From an uncultured Oscillibacter sp. (GTDB lineage: Bacteria; Bacillota; Clostridia; Oscillospirales; Oscillospiraceae): a stretch of DNA of 11,462 nucleotides. Both the position numbers and the translations under genes were made by a program. The DNA is taken from NCBI GenBank assembly GCA_910588005.1, contig CAJUQM010000059.1, positions 1 to 11,462 on the forward strand, read 5' to 3'. Below the pieces are notes generated by a model. It did no database searches. It worked only from the letters and a program-made list of their open reading frames with translations, and was not told the DNA's origin. The stretch's first letter is position 1. Each line of letters opens with the position of its first letter. Below are positions 1 through 5,407 of the stretch, piece after piece.

Positions 1-480
1 GGAGATTTTTTCGATCTGCTCCTCCAGCCCCGCCCCGGCTCCCACGCCGTAGGCCCGCTCCAGCGCGTCCTGCACGGCGGGGACATACTCGTCTTTCATC
101 GTCCAGAGGTTGACCGGGCGGGAGTTGTCCCGCTCCCCCGTGTCCGACACATCGAACACATAGCGCAGTTTCGGGCGGCTGCCCGAATTGTCCACCAGCG
201 CGATGCCCTTGGAACCCCGGCGCACATAGCGGCGCATGGTCTTGTTCCACAGGTCGTACTCCGCACACGCCGTGGCGTCCGGGCGCTGCTTGTAGATCAT
301 CAGCTGCTCGTTGTAGGGGTATTTGTAGAGCCGGGCCGCAGTGGTCAGAAAGGCTGTCCACTGCTCCCGGCTCCCGGTCACTTGTCTGGCGGTTTCTTCC
401 GCCATCTGGCTGTAATATGCCGCTTTATCGTTCTGAGGAAAAGGCACGACCTTCGCCGCGCCTGGCCCGTTCCATGCCAT
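1..480 (-). CDS. N-terminal fragment of a very large ICE helicase/methylase-type protein
   Basis: The first 160 codons are present and the gene runs off the left edge. The start ATG at 480-478 is preceded by GGAGG about 7 nt upstream. The translation begins MAWNGPGAAKVVPFPQNDK and includes YKYPYNEQLMIYKQRPDA, CAEYDLWNKTMRRYVRRG and SKGIALVDNSG. This resembles the N-terminus of the giant (often over 2000 aa) SNF2/DEAD-type helicase proteins that follow YodL/TTRAP genes in Tn1549-like elements. The 'YNEQLM...W....RRYVRRGSKGIAL' layout also recalls the N-terminal domain of ArdC-type anti-restriction proteins, so this part may bind DNA. No helicase motif is inside the window, so the helicase call is inferred from the N-terminus and gene order. 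It lies 39 bp downstream of the TTRAP-like gene and is probably the next operon gene. Confidence 0.7.
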   Translation of the reverse strand, partial: MAWNGPGAAKVVPFPQNDKAAYYSQMAEETARQVTGSREQWTAFLTTAARLYKYPYNEQLMIYKQRPDATACAEYDLWNKTMRRYVRRGSKGIALVDNSGSRPKLRYVFDVSDTGERDNSRPVNLWTMKDEYVPAVQDALERAYGVGAGAGLEEQIEKIS

Positions 481-519
481 AGGTTGCCTCCGTTTCTTTC
501 AGATTTTCAGATGCCGGGG

Positions 520-729
520 TCAGATGTCCGGGTACAGCTCCAGGCTGTCAAACTCCTCGTCCGTCATGCCGGCCAGCTTTGTCAGGATGCTCTTGGAGAG
601 GCGGCCCAGCCGCCGCTCCGAGGGTGTAAGCTGGGAGCGCATGGCCTCCAGCTCCGCCATCAGCCCCTCCCGTGTTCCGGGGTTGTAGAGCATCATGCAG
701 ATCATCTCGTCCTTTGTGAAATCAGTCAT
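520..729 (-). CDS. TTRAP-like transposon-transfer assisting protein
   Basis: A 69-residue acidic protein, MTDFTKDEMICMMLYNPGTR... ending MTDEEFDSLELYPDI. The layout, with an N-terminal helix containing ICMM.YNPGTR, a middle 'L..EL..M...L...E..LG.L' helix and a C-terminal 'LA.MTDEEFD.L.LYPD' helix, matches what I recall of the TTRAP family (putative transposon-transfer assisting protein). That family is found almost only in Firmicutes conjugative elements; its biochemical role is unknown. There are no membrane segments or cysteine motifs. Its ATG overlaps the stop of the YodL gene as ATGA (729-726) and there is little Shine-Dalgarno sequence, so translation is probably coupled to the upstream gene. 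The large helicase-type gene follows 39 bp downstream. Confidence 0.75.
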   Translation of the reverse strand: MTDFTKDEMICMMLYNPGTREGLMAELEAMRSQLTPSERRLGRLSKSILTKLAGMTDEEFDSLELYPDI

Positions 730-1340
730 CGCCCATCCCGTTCAGCCTGTTTCTGGGGCGGCTTGCGCTCGGCCTGCTCCGTGCCGGAAAAGGCTTTCAG
801 CGCGTCCAGCACGGAGCGCCGCTCCTCCACAGGCCCGTCCTTTCTCCCGTTATTGATGATCCCATCAATGGAGTTGTAGTCATCCTCCAGCGCCATCTCG
901 GCGCTTTTCAGGTAGTTCTCCCGCAGGGCGAAGTTCTCCAGCTCCTTAAAGCCGATGGAATCCACATAGTGGCAGGATACCACGCCGCCCACCTTGAGTG
1001 CCACGATGTCGCTGACCGACAGGCTGTGTCCCGTAAAGTCCTCCGGGCGGACGGTGTTGAACTGCACATAGAACGCTTCCAGCCGCTCCATCACCTCCTC
1101 CGGCGTGGCGGGGGCCTGGGGCAGGGCGCCGTGGTAGACCACCTCGTAGTGGTCCACGTCCGGCTCCTTGCCCTGCCTCTGCAAGCTGGCGTAGGACTCG
1201 AACCGCTCATAGAGGGTATCGTCCGTGCGCCTCAGCTGCAAAATGGCATAGGCGTCGGTGGCGCTCTCCAGAAACGCCGTCAGGCGGCCGGGGGCATCGT
1301 CCGCGCCGTTCACCTCGTCCCATTTCTTAATATCCGGCAT
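726..1340 (-). CDS. YodL and DUF4316 domain protein of ICE
   Basis: A 204-residue soluble protein. Residues about 29-131 match the YodL domain: DAYAILQLRRTDDTLYERF, then HYEVVYHGALP, and the signature DFTGHSLSVSDIVAL...HYVDSIGF near residues 101-131. Residues about 138-165 (LRENYLKSAEMALEDDYNSI followed by DGIINNG) match the DUF4316 segment that usually follows YodL in Tn1549-like elements. The charged tail (RRSVLDALKAFSG ... ERDGR) resembles the tail of the DUF3848-like protein two genes upstream. No catalytic motif is visible and the function is unknown; the family is tied to conjugative elements. The ATG at 1340 has an AAAGGAGG site and lies inside the end of the 103-aa gene (14 bp overlap). 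Its stop overlaps the TTRAP-like start as ATGA. Confidence 0.85.
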   Translation of the reverse strand: MPDIKKWDEVNGADDAPGRLTAFLESATDAYAILQLRRTDDTLYERFESYASLQRQGKEPDVDHYEVVYHGALPQAPATPEEVMERLEAFYVQFNTVRPEDFTGHSLSVSDIVALKVGGVVSCHYVDSIGFKELENFALRENYLKSAEMALEDDYNSIDGIINNGRKDGPVEERRSVLDALKAFSGTEQAERKPPQKQAERDGR

Positions 1341-1638
1341 TCCGCTCCTCCTTTGTCAAAAACGGCAGGCCATGCTCCTTTGCGTCCTGCCTCTGCTGCT
1401 GTCTGCGCTCCTCGCTGTACGGGGGGCGGATGCCCACGCACCGCTTGGGTATCTGGTAGGTCACGGACCTCCCCGGCCCGGACCGTTTCAGGACAAAAGC
1501 CTCCGGGAACCGCTGGGAAAGCTCCCGGAGCTTGCCTGTGAGCCTTGCGTCATGGGTGTAGACCTCCGCCGTGCCTGTGCCGTTGTCCCACAGGATGATG
1601 GTCTCCTGCTCCGCAAGGCTCAGTTTCTGGCGGCTCAA
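1327..1638 (-). CDS. Conserved-looking hypothetical protein, 103 aa, TTG start
   Basis: I recognise this as a type of small protein seen in clostridial ICEs but know no function. Visible features: an N-terminal MSRQKLSLAEQETIILWDNG, a predicted beta-rich middle with AEVYTHDARLTGKLRELSQRF and AFVLKRSG...SVTYQIPKR, and a basic C-terminal helix PPYSEERRQQQRQDAKEHG. It is soluble, with no cysteine cluster or signal peptide. The only plausible start is a TTG at 1638-1636, because no in-frame ATG follows. That TTG overlaps the upstream stop as TTGA, and a GGAGG core lies about 4 nt before it. It overlaps the YodL gene by 14 bp. The arginine/glutamine-rich tail could contact nucleic acid, but that is speculation. 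The overlaps on both sides support it being a real operon member. Confidence 0.75.
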   Translation of the reverse strand: MSRQKLSLAEQETIILWDNGTGTAEVYTHDARLTGKLRELSQRFPEAFVLKRSGPGRSVTYQIPKRCVGIRPPYSEERRQQQRQDAKEHGLPFLTKEERNAGY

Positions 1639-2900
1639 CGGCCCTCCTCCCGGTGTTTCTTCTCCGGGGCGGGGGCGGCCTTGTCTTTCTGGCCGCTTTT
1701 CAGGGCGGAGAGCTGTCCCAGCACAGACTCCCGCTTTTCGCCCCGCACCTCCTCCGCCCGTGCTGCCGCCTTGTCCATCAGCATCCCATAGTCGGTGGGC
1801 GTCATGGAGCGGTGGCCCAGCTTGTTCTCCGCAAGGATCATATCCCGGACCTCGTTCATGGAGCAGCCCACCACTTCAAGGGAACCGCTTTTCAGTTCCG
1901 CCATCTGGCTGTCATAAAGGTGGTAGTCCCACTGGCCCGCGCCACACTCCACGGCAAGGAATTTGTCCCAGCCGATCTTCCACGCCGCCGCGTCCGCCTC
2001 AATCACCGCCTCCGGGCGGCAGACGCCGCCGCCCCGCTCCAGAACCTCGGCAAACTGGCACATATGGTAGACCTCTGTGCCGATATAGGCGTGGTAATCG
2101 TCAATATACTCGCACGGGGCGGAAAAGGTGCGGTCGGGGTACTCCACCTCGATCCTGCCGCCGTTGGGGAGGCGGAACTGCTCGTTGTAGCCGCTGTCGA
2201 TAAAGCGGAGGTCATCCTTTGGCAGGGTCTCCGGCTCCCAGATGGAGCGGCGGCGGATGTCCGAATCACGGAAGTCTTTCAGGGAGGTCAGGCCCACCTG
2301 GGCCACATCGCTGCCGCCCAGCGGCCCGCCATACAGCCCAGCCGCTCCAATGGCGGCATCCCGCGCCGCCGCCAGATGGTCATGGGTGGGGTCGATGCCG
2401 TCCAGCACCTCGTCCAGGCTGATGATGCCCTCGGCTGTCTTTTGCTTGGTCTGCTTGTCGAACACAGCATATTCAAAATCCCCGCCTTGGACTTCTTTCA
2501 GATGGAGCAGGGATGAGCGGTCAACAAGATACACGGCCTCCTGTTTTCCCTGCGCCTCCATTTCCCTCTGAACCTCCTCCTGCACCGCCTGTTCGATGCT
2601 CAGTTCAGCTGCCCGGTCCTCGATGCTCTCCCGGACCACATCCATATGCCCGGTGTCCACCATCTTGGAAAAGGTCTTGTAGATGTCTGACATCGCATCC
2701 GGGGAGGCCAGCAAAGCCCTTGCCTGGTCGTCCGGCAGCTCCAGCGCCTCCATCTCCATCAGGATGTCCTCACGCACCGTGTACTCCACGGCGTGGAGGA
2801 GAATGTCGGCGGGCGGCTGTTCCAGCAGCCACGAGCGGAACTTGTCCTGCTCCGCCGACATCTTCTCATACAGTTTACTGCTCAGTTCCGTGTCAGCCAT
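1635..2900 (-). CDS. DUF3848-like multidomain ICE accessory protein
   Basis: A 421-residue soluble protein. Residues about 1-100 (YEKMSAEQDKFRSWLLEQPP, EYTVREDILMEMEALELPDD, QARALLASPDAMSDIYKTF) match my recollection of DUF3848, an all-helical domain of Firmicutes mobile elements. A second globular part spans about 205-360, with SLKDFRDSDIRRRSIWEPET, LPKDDLRFIDSGYNEQFRLP and ECGAGQWDYHLYDSQMAELK. It resembles the polyvalent-protein-associated domains that recur in ICE-encoded proteins; I do not name a specific one. The tail (ESVLGQLSALKSG ... HREEGR) is charged and similar to that of the YodL protein. No catalytic motif is evident. The ATG at 2900 has GGAGG 9 nt upstream, partly inside the end of the XF1762-like gene, which stops 4 bp away. 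Its own stop overlaps the next start as TTGA. Confidence 0.8.
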   Translation of the reverse strand: MADTELSSKLYEKMSAEQDKFRSWLLEQPPADILLHAVEYTVREDILMEMEALELPDDQARALLASPDAMSDIYKTFSKMVDTGHMDVVRESIEDRAAELSIEQAVQEEVQREMEAQGKQEAVYLVDRSSLLHLKEVQGGDFEYAVFDKQTKQKTAEGIISLDEVLDGIDPTHDHLAAARDAAIGAAGLYGGPLGGSDVAQVGLTSLKDFRDSDIRRRSIWEPETLPKDDLRFIDSGYNEQFRLPNGGRIEVEYPDRTFSAPCEYIDDYHAYIGTEVYHMCQFAEVLERGGGVCRPEAVIEADAAAWKIGWDKFLAVECGAGQWDYHLYDSQMAELKSGSLEVVGCSMNEVRDMILAENKLGHRSMTPTDYGMLMDKAAARAEEVRGEKRESVLGQLSALKSGQKDKAAPAPEKKHREEGR

Positions 2901-2904
2901 TTTA

Positions 2905-3360
2905 TCAGTCCTCCTGTCTCAGAAATTTTACCCACCTCGTTTTCATCTGGCGGGGATACTGCCCGCTGTCCCTGGGCTTGCGTCGGCCCGTCCACTCCAA
3001 GCCCCCGGCAGGCCCCTCGCAGACAAAGCCGGAGGCTTTCAGGGAGGTCCCGCACTCGCTGTCCAGGATATAGGTGATGACCCTGCGGTAGCCCATGGCC
3101 CGCGCCGCCCGGACAGCCGCCCCGTAGAGCATACTGCAAGCGTTCCTCGCCCCGTCCGTACACAGGCGGTTGACCTCCAGCGTGAACCCATCGTCCAGAA
3201 AACGGCCAACCGGGCGGCCGCAGATGGCTACCCCGGCAAGCCGCCCGTCCTCCTGGACGCCGATGGAGAACTTGTGTCCCACGGTGGGCTGGTGGTGGCG
3301 GTGGTGCTGGCGCACGAACTCGTTTGCCTCCCGCAGGGTAACAGGCACTAACGACAGCAC
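2905..3360 (-). CDS. XF1762-like protein, GNAT-type fold
   Basis: A 151-residue protein. The segment VNRLCTDGARNACSMLYGAA VRAARAMGYRRVITYILDSE, then CGTSLKASGF (residues about 63-112), has the strand/helix order and the small-residue turn of the GNAT acetyl-CoA site. The N-terminus VLSLVPVTLREANEFVRQHH is followed by RHHQPTVGHKFSIGV and LAGVAICGRPVGR. I recognise this as the XF1762 family, common in prophages and ICEs, whose substrate is unknown. The start chosen is GTG at 3360, because GGGAGG lies 9 nt upstream; a longer reading would extend about 70 bp into the methyltransferase gene. The gene begins one base after the methyltransferase stop codon, so the two are probably translated together. 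DNA or nucleotide modification is one possibility; a protein or small-molecule acetyltransferase is the alternative. Confidence 0.75.
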   Translation of the reverse strand: MLSLVPVTLREANEFVRQHHRHHQPTVGHKFSIGVQEDGRLAGVAICGRPVGRFLDDGFTLEVNRLCTDGARNACSMLYGAAVRAARAMGYRRVITYILDSECGTSLKASGFVCEGPAGGLEWTGRRKPRDSGQYPRQMKTRWVKFLRQED

Positions 3361-3361
3361 G

Positions 3362-5407
3362 TTACGCGCCCTCCCGGCTGACCGCATCCCGGATGCCCTG
3401 CATGATATACGCAACACAGGGTACGGCCACACTGTTGCCGAGCATCTGGTAACGTTTCGTATCGCTGACGGGCCTGCCGTCCACGCCGTACTCTGTCCAC
3501 CCGTCCGGGTAGCCCTGCAAACGCTCCGCCTCGGTGGGGGTGAGGCGCCTCACGCACAGCCCGGTGCGGACGGGGTTCTGGTAGTTCAGGGAGTAGCCGC
3601 CCGTTGCCGCCTTTGCCAGCAGTGTTCCGCTGACCTCCTCCGTCTCCCGGAGGTTGCGGCAGTCCACGGCGGCGGCCTCCGCACCGTCCGTCTCCTCCAC
3701 GATGGCAACGCCGCCCTGGTTGCAGGAGGGGTTCCCGCCGTTCAAGTCCAGCGTCCGGGAGGTGTCCGTCTCATAAAAGCCGCTCTTGGGGTTGTCCGAC
3801 AGCATCCCGCCGGAATGGTAGGCGCCGATGACATAGGCTTTCATCACAGCGCCCTGCTGGCCCGCTAAAAGAGTGGGGGCGGTCTCCTCCTGATAGCCGA
3901 GGCTCCCGGCCTGACTGCTGGCCTTGTGCTTGAAACCGGCGCTCACCACGCAGAAGTCCAGCTCGTTCCCCTGTCCGGCAGGGCGGGAAAGCCCAGCGCC
4001 GGAGGCACAGAGGGTCCCGGCGATCTGCGGGTGGGTCACGATGGGCTGTTCATGCCCGGCCACAAGGGTGGGGGACCTGTCCTCCATGACCTCGGCGTTG
4101 GCCTGCCCAGTCGCCATGCACACCGGGGCGGTCTCCATGCAGACGGCATGGCGGTCGATGGTGTTGAGGGTAAAGGACACATTCTCGTTGATGCCGTCCC
4201 CCTGCGGCCCGTTCCCGTCCGCCCTGCCGATCATGGAGCCTTGGATGGCGTATGCGGTGATGGGCAGGTTGCCGTGGGTCTGGCTGCGGAGCGTGGGCGA
4301 AACGCCGCCCTTTTCTACACAGAGGGAGTCCCCGCCCTGGTCGTTCAGTATCTCCACCGCACCCTGCGGCACAAAGAGGTACTGGTCGTTCCCGGTCGCC
4401 AGCGTCCCGCTTTTCTCGATCTGGAGGAGGGGGCCTTTCCCGCCGCCCTCGCATCCGCAGCGGATACGCATGGATATGGCGGGGATCGCATTTCCTGCGC
4501 CTGTGTCCCCGTCACTGTCACTGGGGGAGCCGCCCTGACCGTTCAATGTGTCATCCCCGGAGCCTTTCACCACAAACGGCTGGTTGTTCCCGCCCATCCC
4601 ATAAGTGGCGGATACCGTGGGGGCCACGTCCAAAGGCCCTTTATAGCGTGTGTCCTGGGAATGGTTCTCATAGACCAGCAGCGGACGGCCGCTCAGTTCC
4701 CCGCCTGCTGCTCCAGTGCCATTTTGAGCATAGGCGGCAAGTCCTTGCCGCGGCGTTCCGCCCGCCTCAAAATACCCTTGCAGGCTTTTGGGGACAAAGA
4801 GTATTTCGCCGGCGCGTTCGCCTCTAAAATCTGCGATAAGAAAGATACGCCGGCGCCGCTGTGCTGTTCCGAAGTGTTGGGCGTCGTACACGCACCAAGC
4901 GAGGTCAACGCCTCGGCCTCGTACCATGCCGGCGTTTGCCCATTGTCCAGAACCAGGCATTGGAACTTCGGTTTCTGTGAACGCTTCAAGCACAGCCTTA
5001 AAGTCACGCCGTCCAGAGGACGACAGAGCGCCGGGGACGTTTTCCCAGAGCGCGAATTTGGGGTACTCATAGTTGGTTGCCTCCTGCATTTCTCTGATGA
5101 TCCTGACAGCCTCCAGAAAGAGACCGCTCCGCTCCCCCGCGAGGCCGAGACGCTTGCCGGATGCCACCGAAAGGTCCTGGCACGGGGAGCCAAAGGTGAT
5201 GATGTCCACGGGCGGCAGCGTGTGGCCGTCCAGTCTGGTGATGTCGCCAACGTGTTCCATGTCCGGGAAGTGCTTTTTCGTCACCGAGACGCACTCCGGC
5301 ACGATCTCGCTGGCCCAAAGCGCACGAATCCCATAAAACGAGGCGGCATAGGGGAAACCCCCTATGCCGTCAAACAGGGAACCGAGCGTGAGCTGGCCCT
5401 TGTTCAA
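3362..5407 (-). CDS. DNA C5-cytosine methyltransferase with oversized target-recognition region
   Basis: A 681-residue enzyme that methylates cytosine in DNA with S-adenosylmethionine. Motifs in order: I at about 8-20 (LFDGIGGF), IV at 71-77 (TFGSPCQ, catalytic Cys76), VI at 121-124 (WENV), VIII at 183-187 (QRRRR), IX at about 620-638 (RRLTPTEAERLQGYPDGWT) and X at about 653-663 (YQMLGNSVAVP). All key residues are present. Ordinary members have 300-450 residues; here about 400 residues separate motifs VIII and IX and contain degenerate repeats. The start is TTG at 5407: it overlaps the topB stop as TTGA, GGAGGG lies 8 nt upstream, and the next in-frame ATG (codon 50) would remove motif I. An upstream ATG only adds out-of-frame topB sequence. 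No restriction endonuclease gene is adjacent, so it is an orphan enzyme that probably protects the element from host restriction. Sequence specificity cannot be read here. Confidence 0.93.
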   Translation of the reverse strand: MNKGQLTLGSLFDGIGGFPYAASFYGIRALWASEIVPECVSVTKKHFPDMEHVGDITRLDGHTLPPVDIITFGSPCQDLSVASGKRLGLAGERSGLFLEAVRIIREMQEATNYEYPKFALWENVPGALSSSGRRDFKAVLEAFTETEVPMPGSGQWANAGMVRGRGVDLAWCVYDAQHFGTAQRRRRIFLIADFRGERAGEILFVPKSLQGYFEAGGTPRQGLAAYAQNGTGAAGGELSGRPLLVYENHSQDTRYKGPLDVAPTVSATYGMGGNNQPFVVKGSGDDTLNGQGGSPSDSDGDTGAGNAIPAISMRIRCGCEGGGKGPLLQIEKSGTLATGNDQYLFVPQGAVEILNDQGGDSLCVEKGGVSPTLRSQTHGNLPITAYAIQGSMIGRADGNGPQGDGINENVSFTLNTIDRHAVCMETAPVCMATGQANAEVMEDRSPTLVAGHEQPIVTHPQIAGTLCASGAGLSRPAGQGNELDFCVVSAGFKHKASSQAGSLGYQEETAPTLLAGQQGAVMKAYVIGAYHSGGMLSDNPKSGFYETDTSRTLDLNGGNPSCNQGGVAIVEETDGAEAAAVDCRNLRETEEVSGTLLAKAATGGYSLNYQNPVRTGLCVRRLTPTEAERLQGYPDGWTEYGVDGRPVSDTKRYQMLGNSVAVPCVAYIMQGIRDAVSREGA
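3370..3375 (-). promoter_or_regulatory. Ribosome binding site deciding the XF1762-like GTG start
   Basis: GGGAGG on the minus strand lies 9 nt upstream of the GTG at 3360. It sits within the last codons of the methyltransferase gene. It favours this GTG over an upstream ATG that would overlap the methyltransferase by about 70 bp. Confidence 0.7.

Noticed and set aside
3362..5407. Complete restriction-modification system
   Set aside because: No endonuclease-like gene adjoins the methyltransferase; neighbours are topB and an XF1762-like protein, so it is treated as an orphan methyltransferase.
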